A DNA stretch of 64,000 nt from Pseudomaricurvus sp965656525 (GCA_965656525.1 CBFHKY010000012.1:46572-110571); one strand, 5' to 3'; shown: positions 18,995 to 27,675, counted from the first letter of the stretch. Notes: generated by a model from the letters alone, not told the origin. Made by a program: numbers and translations.

Positions 18995-19059
18995 CACGCT
19001 GAATGGTCAATGTCTGCACGGCAAACCAACACCGCAAAGATGCATATTCCTCACTAGAT

Positions 19060-19095
19060 AGAGCCTTGATCGGCTTAAAACGCGATCAAGGCTCT
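19060..19095. repeat. 12-bp perfect inverted repeat in the ribB-MFS intergenic region
   Basis: AGAGCCTTGATC (19060-19071) and GATCAAGGCTCT (19084-19095) flank a 12-nt loop. No T run follows on either strand. It may still end the ribB transcript or act as a protein site. The rest of 18995-19386 shows short frames only, none convincing. Confidence 0.6.
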
Positions 19096-19386
19096 GATCA
19101 AAACCAAGCCTCACACCCTACTCGCACGCATTCCCCCACCCATCACTCTGCGTTTAAGCTCTATTGCTGCCCGCCGGCTGGGACCGTTCGCATCCTCTAG
19201 ATATTTCCGACATAATAAGCGCACTTTGTTACCCCCCTTTATCATAGCAACAACTCTAAACAGATAGGCCCTCCTAGCATTGGTCGTTAATAGCAGATAG
19301 GCCCAGGAAGGCCCCCATAAAAACAATAATATCCAAACTTCCTGATTGGTTTGGTCCACGCTACGCCCCATTAAGGCTCAGACAAC

Positions 19387-20649
19387 ATGTTTCTACTCCC
19401 TTCACAGCAACCAAAACAGTTTCACGGCTGGTATATCCTCGCTATGTGTACCTTGTGCCAGTTCACCGCCATTGGCTTTACGATGTACCTGCTAGGAATA
19501 TACATCGAGCCTCTCTCTGAGGCGTGGTCGGCAACACCAGGCCAGATTGGTTCTGCGGCTGGGCTGTTTGCCGCCACTGGGGCATTAACGGGGCCACTAC
19601 TGGGATTTTTAGCCGATAAAGGAAAAACCAAAGGCATTCTATTACTCGGCGCTATTTTTATGGCTTCTGGCTTATTGCTTATGTCCCAGGTCAGCGGTTT
19701 AGTTCAAGCAGGTCTTGTTTGCATGCTCTTAATTGCCCCCGGCGCTGCCATGCTGGGCTCTATTCCTACGACCGTGATGGTAGCCCAGTGGTTTGAAAAG
19801 CGCCGAGGCTTCGCTATTGGGGTGACCGCGGCAGGCATCTCCATGGGTGGTTTTATTATGCCTATGGTCGCTGCGTGGCTGCTGAAACACTACGACTGGC
19901 AAGTCAGCCTACTGGTATTGGGGAGCCTTGTGGCGGTTATATTGATTCCAGCGGTATGGTTAGTTGCCGTTGCCAAACCCTCTGATATTCAGCAGTACCG
20001 CGATGGTATAGAGCCAGCTGACGATAGCGCTCACACAACAACCACTCATAAAAACTCACTGACCGTGGCTGAAATTTTGAGCAACTCAAATTTTTGGGTG
20101 ATCAGCGTATGTGTGGGCATTATGAGCTTTTTAGGGGTGCTGATGATCACTTACATCGCCCCTTACGCTCGGGAATCGGGTGCGACACTCCAAGAAGCCG
20201 CGTTTATTATTTCGCTCTACTCAATTTTTGGCATCACCGGTAAGTTCACCTTAGGCTGGCTGTGCGATAAATTACCGCCTCACCGAATGATGACACTGAC
20301 CCTCGCCCTCATTAGCCTAGGCTGGCTGCCTCTTTTGTTTGAAGTTGGTGACAACAGCTTTATGTTTGCCGCGGCGGTTGTTGGCTTTGCGATGGGTGGC
20401 ATGCTGCCGGTCTGGTCTTCCATGATTGCACTGCTTTTCGGCCTAGACAACTTTGGCCGAGTCCGTGGCATTATGAGTCTTGCACTGGTTATCTTTACGA
20501 TTCTGCCGGGCCCCTTGGGTGGCTACCTGAGAGACAACTCCGGGTCTTACGTAACCACCTTCAGTACACTTTGTATGCTGCTTCCCTTAGGCCTAATCGC
20601 ATCGCTATTACTTTGGCGTAGCGTGCCCTCTGAATCATCTGAAAAATAA
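19387..20649 (+). CDS. MFS transporter, monocarboxylate/oxalate-formate antiporter-like
   Basis: A 420-residue protein with twelve predicted helices and a central cytoplasmic loop (about 200-230). The cytoplasmic loop 2-3 segment GFLADKGKTKG fits the MFS loop motif, and the N-terminal HGWYILAMCTLCQF followed by GIYIEPLSEAW is typical of the MCT/OFA branch that carries small organic acids. The substrate is not determinable here. It is a single gene followed by a hairpin terminator. Confidence 0.8.
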   Translation: MFLLPSQQPKQFHGWYILAMCTLCQFTAIGFTMYLLGIYIEPLSEAWSATPGQIGSAAGLFAATGALTGPLLGFLADKGKTKGILLLGAIFMASGLLLMSQVSGLVQAGLVCMLLIAPGAAMLGSIPTTVMVAQWFEKRRGFAIGVTAAGISMGGFIMPMVAAWLLKHYDWQVSLLVLGSLVAVILIPAVWLVAVAKPSDIQQYRDGIEPADDSAHTTTTHKNSLTVAEILSNSNFWVISVCVGIMSFLGVLMITYIAPYARESGATLQEAAFIISLYSIFGITGKFTLGWLCDKLPPHRMMTLTLALISLGWLPLLFEVGDNSFMFAAAVVGFAMGGMLPVWSSMIALLFGLDNFGRVRGIMSLALVIFTILPGPLGGYLRDNSGSYVTTFSTLCMLLPLGLIASLLLWRSVPSESSEK

Positions 20650-20676
20650 CCCGACGCCATCTTATCGATCAACGTA

Positions 20677-20710
20677 GCAGAGCCCATGCCCTCAGTTAAA
20701 CGGGCTCTGC
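20677..20710 (+). terminator. Hairpin terminator after the MFS gene
   Basis: GCAGAGCCC (20677-20685) pairs perfectly with GGGCTCTGC (20702-20710) around a 16-nt loop, 27 bp after the stop. The T run is short (TTC), so efficiency is uncertain. Confidence 0.6.
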
Positions 20711-20839
20711 TTCACCAATAACTCATACTTTTACGGCCTAATACGCTCAATTTAGGGGCTAAGGGAGTAGATACAAATTCCATTTTGGCGTATTTTGATA
20801 CAGAAGCTGGTTCACAAAGCCCATAAGGGCCTGAAGCCA

Positions 20840-20869
20840 TCGAGCGGTTATATCGAAGTTACCGCTCGA
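20840..20869. repeat. 9-bp inverted repeat with flanking A run
   Basis: TCGAGCGGT (20840-20848) and ACCGCTCGA (20861-20869) flank 12 nt, followed by AAAAA. The 20711-21139 interval holds no convincing gene, only short frames with poor codon use. Its only structure is this repeat. Confidence 0.5.
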
Positions 20870-21139
20870 AAAAACAACGACAAACACACGTTATCACTGC
20901 CTTTTCGCTGGGGTTATGCCCCTTCAATGTGCGAAATATATAGCCCATTGGTGGGCTCCGTTATATTTGTCAGGCCATGGCTGGCACAGACAGGCCACAA
21001 ACAATCCAGGGTGCAACCCAGCATCCAGCTATAGAGACGACCTCACAAAGCCTCGGCAGGCTTTGACACGGACTGTTACAACCCTTCAACACTACGGGTG
21101 GCCGACAACGATTCACCGTACTAACGAACTGGTATTTCT

Positions 21140-21493
21140 ATGCTGAAACACTTTGTTTTTATACGCTATCAAAAAGACGTTCCCACCGAGCAGACCGATG
21201 CATTCTGTCAAAGTATGTATCAACTGAGTGACAAAATACCCGAAATTTTAGCGCTGGAAATTGGGAAGAATACTGCACATTCTGATAATAATTGGGATCT
21301 GACCATGCTCATGCTGTTTCAAGATGAGAGCGCATTGCAACGCTGCCAGGGGCACCCTGATTACCAAAGCGTGCTACAAGATAATGATCAATACGCTTCA
21401 GACATTGCCTGTATTGGTTACGAAAAGCCGGTGAAGCGCCATACTGAGGGCAGCCTTGCCTCAGAGCTTTGTGCACAATTGGCTCACCTCTGA
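21140..21493 (+). CDS. Dabb (stress-responsive alpha/beta barrel) domain protein
   Basis: A 117-residue small soluble protein. The start MLKHFVFIRYQKDVP, the central TMLMLFQDESALQRC strand and the HPDYQSV motif are the hallmarks of the Dabb ferredoxin-like fold, which usually forms dimers. Bacterial members have no uniform function; some act as small lyases or cyclases, others are stress induced. The 3' end overlaps the convergent EamA gene by 10 bp. Confidence 0.78.
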   Translation: MLKHFVFIRYQKDVPTEQTDAFCQSMYQLSDKIPEILALEIGKNTAHSDNNWDLTMLMLFQDESALQRCQGHPDYQSVLQDNDQYASDIACIGYEKPVKRHTEGSLASELCAQLAHL

Positions 21494-22359
21494 CGCCTGA
21501 CCAAAGCCGCGGCCAACAAAATACAAGCTGCCCCCAGCCAACTCTGCGCACCCCACCGCTCGCTAAAGATTAAGAACCCAAAAACACCGGCGCTTACGAC
21601 TTCGTTATAAGCCAAAACTGACGCTGTTGATGCTTTCAGCCGGGCAAGCCCGTAGTACACCATGCCATACCCCACCAAGCCCACCAATAACGAATAGCCA
21701 GCCGCACCGGACAACTGCAGCACGGAGAATTCTGACCCGTGGTAAAGCATAAAGGGCAGATACACCACGCCACCCACTAGACAATCGCGCAACACCACTT
21801 CCATAGGCGGCGCTGTGGTCAGGGCTTGCTTATAGATAAACATATTGCAGGCAAACAGCAGGGCTGAAGCGAACATACACAGCAAGCCCAGCGACTCACG
21901 ACTGTCCCACGACCACACCGAACCATTTTGCATCAGCAACAGGCCCAGTATCGACAACCCCAGCAAAAAGACCTTGTTCAGAGTCATTTTTTCTTGCCCG
22001 AGCAAGACACTGATAAGCGCAAACAAGACGGGCCAACTGAACAACACCACTACAGCTTTGCTCATAGGCGCCCAAGACAAGCCCAACACCCATAACAGAA
22101 TCCGAAAAACGGTTAAGCAAGACGCCAGCATCAACTGAGGGTGAAGCTCGCTAAACACTCTCCGCCGCAACTCACCAGCCAGCAGCAAAAGGACGACCCC
22201 TGGGACAAATAAACGGAAACCGGCTAAAACCGTGGCAGGCATATCCAACGATTTGACAAACACACCGGCTGAACCAAAAATCCACGCCCCCGCTACAATG
22301 GCAAGCTCTGGCAGCCAAAGTAAGGGTTTTATGGAGGTGCTTTGATGATCTGAACTCAT
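21484..22359 (-). CDS. EamA/DMT-superfamily transporter
   Basis: A 291-residue membrane protein with ten predicted helices in two EamA repeats. Each repeat ends with the typical short helix (KAVVVLFSWPVLFALIS in the first, ASTASVLAYNEVVSAGVFGF in the second). It is an inner-membrane exporter of metabolites or amino acids, substrate unknown. It is convergent with the Dabb gene and overlaps it at the ends, so both messages share 10 bp. Confidence 0.82.
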   Translation of the reverse strand: MSSDHQSTSIKPLLWLPELAIVAGAWIFGSAGVFVKSLDMPATVLAGFRLFVPGVVLLLLAGELRRRVFSELHPQLMLASCLTVFRILLWVLGLSWAPMSKAVVVLFSWPVLFALISVLLGQEKMTLNKVFLLGLSILGLLLMQNGSVWSWDSRESLGLLCMFASALLFACNMFIYKQALTTAPPMEVVLRDCLVGGVVYLPFMLYHGSEFSVLQLSGAAGYSLLVGLVGYGMVYYGLARLKASTASVLAYNEVVSAGVFGFLIFSERWGAQSWLGAACILLAAALVRRQR

Positions 22360-22412
22360 GCCTGCCGAGCCACTTTACGTGGTGACTTTAAAAGTACGGT
22401 AAATACCATTGC

Positions 22413-22820
22413 TCAATCACGGTTTGGGTCACCCTCTATTGGTGACGAAAGATTAGGTCGTCCATTATAAACATTGTCAGCTCGGCAGCGCGGCGCTTTT
22501 ACACAGAAACCTGATCGCCGAGCCAACAATGATCCTACGCCCACCAGTGCAAGGTTGCGGTTAACAGCATAGACAATACGCTGATCGCCATAAGTGCCCC
22601 CCAGAACCATTGCCTTAGTGTGCTGAAAAATGCCGCTGCCCACGCTGAGTGCGAGGCACAGCCCCGCCATCAACAACGTGAGCCCACCGTGTGACAAGCT
22701 CTCACCGTCAGGCATAAACAGTGCGGGCAACCACATCACCAACACCACCAGCGGAGCCGCGGTGCCAAGCAGGAACCACTGACTCACACGACGCCCTAAA
22801 CTGACCGCTGGCAAAGGCAT
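22413..22820 (-). CDS. YbgE-like cyd operon membrane protein, frameshifted in this sequence
   Basis: The open frame gives 135 residues. The first about 65 are hydrophobic and YbgE-like, but the remainder is Arg/Cys-rich and unlike a membrane protein. Removing one T from the TTTTT run (A5 at 22626-22630 on the plus strand) changes the frame. It then reads FSTLRQWFWGALMAISVL and continues as a membrane helix to a TAG at 22535-22537, giving 94 residues. That is almost exactly the usual YbgE length (97 in Escherichia) and the right position after cydX. I infer a homopolymer sequencing error or a very recent mutation. The function of YbgE is unknown beyond its link with cytochrome bd. Confidence 0.65.
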   Translation of the reverse strand: MPLPAVSLGRRVSQWFLLGTAAPLVVLVMWLPALFMPDGESLSHGGLTLLMAGLCLALSVGSGIFQHTKAMVLGGTYGDQRIVYAVNRNLALVGVGSLLARRSGFCVKAPRCRADNVYNGRPNLSSPIEGDPNRD

Positions 22821-22823
22821 GGC

Positions 22824-22955
22824 TTATTCGCTCTCTGGTTCATCGCAGTCGCAAGGGCGATCCATCTCACCACTGTGCTCTAACCACAACACATTCACTA
22901 TGGCAAAGCTGCAAGCCAGTAACACGCCCAAAATCCACGTGAAATACCACATCAT
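22824..22955 (-). CDS. cydX: Cytochrome bd-I oxidase small subunit CydX
   Basis: This is a 43-residue single-helix protein. The translation begins MMWYFTWILGVLLACSFAIV, nearly the same as Escherichia CydX (MWYFAWILGTLLACSFG), followed by the conserved Glu region and a Cys/Asp-rich tail (DRPCDCDE). CydX stabilises the haem groups of cytochrome bd-I. GGAG precedes the double ATG; the second ATG (22952) aligns with the Escherichia start. It lies 46 bp after cydB and touches the ybgE-like frame (4 bp apart). Confidence 0.95.
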   Translation of the reverse strand: MMWYFTWILGVLLACSFAIVNVLWLEHSGEMDRPCDCDEPESE

Positions 22956-23001
22956 AATTCTCCTATTGTGCCGTGCTATTCATATAAGTTGTGCCGTTTT
23001 A

Positions 23002-24150
23002 TCAATACAGGCCATGGGGGTTATTGAGAATGGTGTCTTCGTCTATGCGACCCGACATTTTTGCATAGCTCCATAAGGTGTAGCCCAACACAATGGGAAC
23101 AAAGATCACGGCCACCCAGAACATAATGGTTAAGGTTAACTCACTGGACACCGCATCAAACACCGTCAAGCTCTGATCTGGGTTAGAGCTGGAAGGCATG
23201 ACAAAGGGAAACATCGCCACACCCGCCGTTGCAATAACCATTAGCTGCACCAAACTGCTCGCAAGAAACGCGAGCCAGCCGCATCGTTTAAGCGCTGCCG
23301 CCATTACAACTGCAGCTAAAGCCAAGCCCAAAACGGGTAGCCACCATAACAGCGGCCACGCATTGAAGTTGCTATGCCAGCCCGCGTTATCCTGCAACAC
23401 TGTTTTCATCATCGGGGTAGAAACACTGCCACCGTCTGGCATGGTAACAATGCGGAAGCCGTCCATTCCCATATTCAACCACAAGCCAGCCAGAGCAAAA
23501 ATCACCACAACCACAGCAGCGCTGTAGAGCGCCGCCGAGCTGCTCCGCTGAAGGATTTCTGTGCGGGTCTTCATCATCAACCACGCGCCCCCCTGCATCA
23601 CAAACATCGCTACACTCAACACGCCACACAACAAGGCAAATGGGTTCAACAACTGCCAGAAACTGCCATGGTATTCTGAGCGCATCACATCATCGAAACT
23701 GAAAGGCAAACCCTGCAGCAAATTACCAAAGGCCACGCCAAAAATCAGTGCTGGGACAAAACTGCCAATACTCAAACCTAAATCCCAGCGGCTGCGCCAC
23801 GTGGGGCTGTCAATTTTAGAGCGATAGTCAAATCCCACTGGACGTAAAAACAACGCCATTAATGTAATCATTAAAGCCGCATACAAACCGCTGAATGCCG
23901 TGGCGTATACCAGAGGCCACGCCGCAAATATGGCGCCACCAGCGGTAACAAACCAAACTTGATTACCATCCCAATGCGGGGCGATGGTATTAATCATCAC
24001 CCGCCGCTGCACATCATTCTTACCCACGATTTTCAGCAGCATGGCAACGCCCATATCAAAACCATCGGTGACCGCAAACCCCACTAACAACACACCAATC
24101 AACACCCACCAGATCAGCTTTAAACTTTCGTAATCCAACATAGCGGTCAT
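23002..24150 (-). CDS. cydB: Cytochrome bd ubiquinol oxidase subunit II
   Basis: A 382-residue inner-membrane subunit with about eight helices. The N-terminal YESLKLIWWVLIGVLLVGFA and the following TDGFDMGVAMLL and HWDGNQVWFV motifs are those of CydB. CydB pairs with CydA to form the high-affinity quinol oxidase used at low oxygen. The start overlaps the cydA stop by 4 bp (ATGA). The ATG at 24141 (MLDYE) matches the usual start equally well. Confidence 0.96.
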   Translation of the reverse strand: MTAMLDYESLKLIWWVLIGVLLVGFAVTDGFDMGVAMLLKIVGKNDVQRRVMINTIAPHWDGNQVWFVTAGGAIFAAWPLVYATAFSGLYAALMITLMALFLRPVGFDYRSKIDSPTWRSRWDLGLSIGSFVPALIFGVAFGNLLQGLPFSFDDVMRSEYHGSFWQLLNPFALLCGVLSVAMFVMQGGAWLMMKTRTEILQRSSSAALYSAAVVVVIFALAGLWLNMGMDGFRIVTMPDGGSVSTPMMKTVLQDNAGWHSNFNAWPLLWWLPVLGLALAAVVMAAALKRCGWLAFLASSLVQLMVIATAGVAMFPFVMPSSSNPDQSLTVFDAVSSELTLTIMFWVAVIFVPIVLGYTLWSYAKMSGRIDEDTILNNPHGLY

Positions 24151-25739
24151 TCCCCCTTGATATTGTGTGTGGTGATGCTGTGTGCAGCCTCGCCGGTTTC
24201 AAAATGGTAACGACCAACCCCCAGTGACGATGGCCCCAGACGCGCAAAACGAAACATCAAATACATTTCCACAATCAGTAATGCGGTATAGAAGATAATG
24301 ATGGCAGTAAGACTGCTCATGACTTGTGACTCACTGACAGAAGATGCCGATAAATATGTGGGTAACACCTCCGCAATTGACCAGGGCTGACGACCATGCT
24401 CGGCGACAAACCAACCGGCCTCCGCCGCCAACCAAGGCATCGGAATAGAGAACAACGCCAAACGCAACACCCAAGGGTTGGCATCGCTACGGTGACGAGT
24501 GGACTGTATAAAAGCCAAAATGAACACCACCAACATTGCCATACCTAGCCCTACCATCAGACGAAAACTCCAAAACAGTGGCGCCACTGAAGGAATCGAG
24601 TCGTCAACGGCAGCGTTGATGTGTGCTTCAGTCGCATCTACCACTTGGTCGGTATAACGCTTGAGCAGCAAGCCATAACCTAAATCTTGCTTAACCTCTT
24701 CAAAGGCCGCTATGGTTGCCTCGGACGTATCGCCAGCGCGCAGCTGCTGCAATAAAGCGTAAGCGTCCATACCATTAATAATACGCTCGCGATGCTGTAG
24801 CTTTAGGTCTTTAATGCCTGTCACCTGCTCATCAAAAGAGCGTGTCGCAATCAGGCCCAACACCCAAGGAATTCTAATGGCGTAGTCCGTTTCCTGTGTT
24901 TCCTCATTAGGAAATCCCACTAATGTAAAAGCCGCTGGAGCTGGATGAGTTTCCCACTCGGCCTCGATCGCCGCTAACTTCGCCTTTTGCACATCGCCCA
25001 CTTCGTAACCACTTTCATCCCCCAAAATAATCACCGATAAAATGGACGCCAAACCAAAGCTGGAAGCAATAGCAAAGCTGCGTTTAGCAAACGCGATATC
25101 GCGCCCTTTCAACAAGTAGTAGGCTGAAATTCCCAAGACAAACATAGCACCAGTGACATAACCCGACGNNNNNNNNNNNNNNNNNNNNNNNNNNNNNNNN
25201 NNNNNNNNNNNNNNNNNNNNNNNNNNNNNNNNNNNNNNNNNNNNNNNNNNNNNNNNNNNNNNNNNNNNNNNNNNNNNNNNNNNNNNNNNNNNNNNNNNNN
25301 NNNNNNNNNNNNNNNNNNNNNNNNNNNNNNNNNNNNNNNNNNNNNNNNNNNNNNNNNNNNNNNNNNNNNNNNNNNNNNNNNNNNNNNNNNNNNNNNNNNN
25401 NNNNNNNNNNNNNNNNNNNNNNNNNNNNNNNNNNNNNNNNNNNNNNNNNNNNNNNNNNNNNNNNNNNNNNNNNNNNNNNNNNNNNNNNNNNNNNNNNNNN
25501 NNNNNNNNNNNNNNNNNNNNNNNNNNNNNNNNNNNNCCAAGAGCGAAGTTAATACCAAATAACTTACCCCAAAACTTCACCATATCCCGATAGATAACTT
25601 TACCGGTCAGCACATATACCGATTCCATGATGGCTAAAATGAAAGCCAAACCCAGTGTGAGTGGCACAAACAAAAAGTGGTACATCGCGGTTAACGCAAA
25701 CTGCAAGCGCGACAACTCTACCGCAGCGGTATCTATCAT
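24147..25739 (-). CDS. cydA: Cytochrome bd ubiquinol oxidase subunit I (interrupted by an assembly gap)
   Basis: This is the haem-bearing subunit of the bd oxidase. The visible N terminus has the haem b595 histidine in MYHFLFVPLTLG. After the gap, the quinol-binding Q loop is of the long form (GDESGYEVGDVQKAKLAAIE onward). The SFRLMVGLG methionine (b558 ligand) and the AGWFVAEHGRQPW motif are also present. About 123 residues, including the region of the second b558 ligand, are hidden by N at 25169-25536. The frame is preserved across the gap and the total (530) fits a normal CydA, so the gap length seems correct. Confidence 0.95.
   Translation of the reverse strand: MIDTAAVELSRLQFALTAMYHFLFVPLTLGLAFILAIMESVYVLTGKVIYRDMVKFWGKLFGINFALXXXXXXXXXXXXXXXXXXXXXXXXXXXXXXXXXXXXXXXXXXXXXXXXXXXXXXXXXXXXXXXXXXXXXXXXXXXXXXXXXXXXXXXXXXXXXXXXXXXXXXXXXXXXXXXXXXXXXXXXXXXXSGYVTGAMFVLGISAYYLLKGRDIAFAKRSFAIASSFGLASILSVIILGDESGYEVGDVQKAKLAAIEAEWETHPAPAAFTLVGFPNEETQETDYAIRIPWVLGLIATRSFDEQVTGIKDLKLQHRERIINGMDAYALLQQLRAGDTSEATIAAFEEVKQDLGYGLLLKRYTDQVVDATEAHINAAVDDSIPSVAPLFWSFRLMVGLGMAMLVVFILAFIQSTRHRSDANPWVLRLALFSIPMPWLAAEAGWFVAEHGRQPWSIAEVLPTYLSASSVSESQVMSSLTAIIIFYTALLIVEMYLMFRFARLGPSSLGVGRYHFETGEAAHSITTHNIKGE
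25169..25536. other. Assembly gap (368 N) inside cydA
   Basis: A run of 368 N. The reading frame matches on both sides and the total CydA length is normal, so the size estimate appears accurate. Confidence 0.98.
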
Positions 25740-26005
25740 GGTGTTTCCTCATTTTTGAAAGCAGCATCAGTGGGAGCAGCGTCTGGCTGGGTCACTTCAG
25801 GTGAAGCCATATCTTGATTGGGTAAAACAACAGGTGGGGATACAGGGGCCAACCAAGAAGTCTTAGTCGCCACAACAGGTTGATTGAAATACAAATGATA
25901 CAACGCAAACAGAGCCACCAGTTTCACCAGCAGCAGAGCACCGATTTCCCAGCGTAAAGGCAGCCCCCTAATCTGGCGCATCCAGCGTTCGGCTAAGTAT
26001 TTCAT
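25736..26005 (-). CDS. cydP: Cytochrome oxidase small subunit CydP
   Basis: An 89-residue protein with one membrane helix (about residues 21-40, LLLVKLVALFALYHLYF) and a Pro-rich C-terminal tail. It is first in the cyd operon and overlaps cydA by 4 bp. This position, the size and the WEIGALLLVKL pattern fit CydP, a small protein found ahead of cydAB in many proteobacteria. Its mechanism is not established. It is preceded by the sigma-54 promoter described at 26081. Confidence 0.75.
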   Translation of the reverse strand: MKYLAERWMRQIRGLPLRWEIGALLLVKLVALFALYHLYFNQPVVATKTSWLAPVSPPVVLPNQDMASPEVTQPDAAPTDAAFKNEETP

Positions 26006-26080
26006 GATCCCCCTTCATTAGTTTCCTTCACCTCGCCCTCCCCCAAGGTCAAGATTTATCTCTTTGTACCACCCCATCAT

Positions 26081-26096
26081 TGCAATGGCAGTGCCA
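26081..26096 (-). promoter_or_regulatory. Sigma-54 (RpoN) promoter of the cyd operon
   Basis: On the minus strand the sequence is TGGCAC-TGCCA-TTGCA, a perfect match to the -24/-12 consensus with the obligatory spacing between GG and GC. Predicted initiation is near 26070, 65 nt before cydP. The adjacent divergent gene encodes a sigma-54 activator, which strongly supports it. Confidence 0.85.
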
Positions 26097-26177
26097 GCTC
26101 ATAAAACCGGTGAGCATTGGCGCAAGCCTAGGCTTTCTAGGGGCCTCGTGCAGGCTGGCGTTGCAACACGACCACAT

Positions 26178-26220
26178 AACTGCCATATTTGACAGACTTC
26201 ACATGACAAAAATGGCAGTT
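26178..26220. promoter_or_regulatory. Inverted repeat, likely enhancer site for the sigma-54 activator
   Basis: AACTGCCAT (26178-26186) and ATGGCAGTT (26212-26220) are perfect 9-bp arms. They lie about 110-150 bp upstream of the predicted cyd start, the usual distance of activator sites. The right arm abuts the activator's own ATG, so autoregulation is possible. A further half-site, AATGGCAGT, recurs at 26084-26092 over the -24/-12 region. A separate 12-bp palindrome AAGCCTAGGCTT lies at 26124-26135. Confidence 0.6.
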
Positions 26221-26221
26221 T

Positions 26222-27514
26222 ATGGAAGAGCTTATTCACGCGATCAATACAGATGACAGCGACCGCCCCACTACTCTGATCGCCAGCGATTATCGAATTT
26301 TGGCTTACAACCAAGCTTTTGACCGACAGGCCTCAACCCCTGTGACAGCAGGGGAAAGCCGCTGTTATAAGGTATCTCATCAGTTTGATAGCCCCTGCCA
26401 CGAAAATGGTGAGGCCTGCCCCCTATTGCGAGCTCAACAAACTGGGCTGGCACAGCGTGTGCTGCACGCCCATCACACACCACAAGGCCCAGAGTATTGC
26501 GACATCACCATGGAGCCCATATTTGACACCAAAGGTCAGGTGCTGGGGTACCGAGAGACCTTACTACCCGTTAAGCACGCCAGCAGTCAGCCTAAGCTAA
26601 ATCAACTCTGTGGCCAGTCTGTCGCATTCCAAGAGATGTTAGCTCTGATCAACCGAGTGGCCCCAACCGATGTGAGCGTTTTGCTGCAAGGTGAATCTGG
26701 CACAGGTAAAGAACTGGCGGCCGAGGCGATTCACAACGCCAGCCAGCGATGCAAGCAACCCTTTGTGGTCTTGGAATGTACGGGGCTCAACGAAAGCCTG
26801 TTTGAGAGTGAATTATTTGGCTATGCCAAGGGGGCGTTTACAGGGGCGACAAGGGATAAGCCCGGGCTGGCCGATGCAGCCAATGGCGGCACTTTGTTCT
26901 TAGATGAGGTAGGGGACATCCCCCTACAACTTCAAGTTAAACTTTTACGCCTGTTAGAAACCGGCACCTACCGCCCAGTGGGCAGCGTTGAAGTCCGACG
27001 CGCAAACTTCCGTTTGATCAGCGCCTCACACAAAAATCTTGCGGCATTGGTGAACGCAGAAGAATTCCGTCAGGATCTCTACTTTCGACTGGCCGCGTTT
27101 CCCATTCATCTGCCTGCGTTACGAGCACGATCAGAAGACATCAGCTTGCTCAGTAATGTGTTTCTCCAGCAGCTCAAGCCACTGAAAACCTTAACCCCAG
27201 GTGCTTTACAACAACTTCAGCGCTATGCATTCCCAGGCAATATTCGCGAGCTACGCAATATCTTACAACGTGCCTACCTTATGACTGACGGAAAATACAT
27301 TGACCGACAGCATTTGCCTGCCTTAACGCCACTAACAACGCCCCCCCTGCACGCGGCGGCACCATCCATTATGACGCTAAAAAAAGTCGAGCAGCAGTAT
27401 ATACAACAGGTGAGCCAGCATTTTCAGGGTAACAGTACAGAACTGGCACAATTATTAGGCATTTCAGAACGCACTCTTTACCGCAAGCTTTCCGATCTAC
27501 ACAAACAAAGCTAA
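26222..27514 (+). CDS. Sigma-54-dependent transcriptional activator with Cys-containing PAS-like sensor
   Basis: A 430-residue enhancer-binding protein without a receiver domain. Residues 1-118 form a PAS-like sensor with three spaced cysteines, C48, C59 and C66 (SRCYK, SPCHEN, EACPLL). The AAA+ domain (about 128-365) has Walker A GESGTGKE at 157-164, the sigma-54 contact loop GAFTGA at 204-209 and Walker B LFLDEVGD at 225-232. A Fis-type helix-turn-helix (NSTELAQLLGISERTLYRKL) ends the protein. The three cysteines suggest sensing of redox, metal or a cofactor. It is divergent from cydPABX and probably activates it under low oxygen. No ribosome site is evident, and the ATG follows an inverted repeat directly. 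An in-frame stop at 26204 leaves no other upstream ATG start. Confidence 0.88.
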   Translation: MEELIHAINTDDSDRPTTLIASDYRILAYNQAFDRQASTPVTAGESRCYKVSHQFDSPCHENGEACPLLRAQQTGLAQRVLHAHHTPQGPEYCDITMEPIFDTKGQVLGYRETLLPVKHASSQPKLNQLCGQSVAFQEMLALINRVAPTDVSVLLQGESGTGKELAAEAIHNASQRCKQPFVVLECTGLNESLFESELFGYAKGAFTGATRDKPGLADAANGGTLFLDEVGDIPLQLQVKLLRLLETGTYRPVGSVEVRRANFRLISASHKNLAALVNAEEFRQDLYFRLAAFPIHLPALRARSEDISLLSNVFLQQLKPLKTLTPGALQQLQRYAFPGNIRELRNILQRAYLMTDGKYIDRQHLPALTPLTTPPLHAAAPSIMTLKKVEQQYIQQVSQHFQGNSTELAQLLGISERTLYRKLSDLHKQS

Positions 27515-27675
27515 CCATATCAGCGCCCTATTTGTTGGACTGGCTCAGCCACTACGCACTCAAAAAAATCAGCCCATATTGCTGATCGGAAACCCATTTT
27601 CAACCCCCAAAGACACCAGCTGTACTACACTGAACGAATCCCCTTCTACGCCAAAAGAGCCTGCGAGAACAACCC

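Noticed and set aside
19111..19371. 86-residue minus-strand frame
   Set aside because: No ribosome site and no family resemblance; it covers ordinary intergenic sequence.
20880..21030. GTTATGCC and nearby dyads as an integron attC site
   Set aside because: No paired RYYYAAC/GTTRRRY arms, no cassette gene and no integrase in the window.
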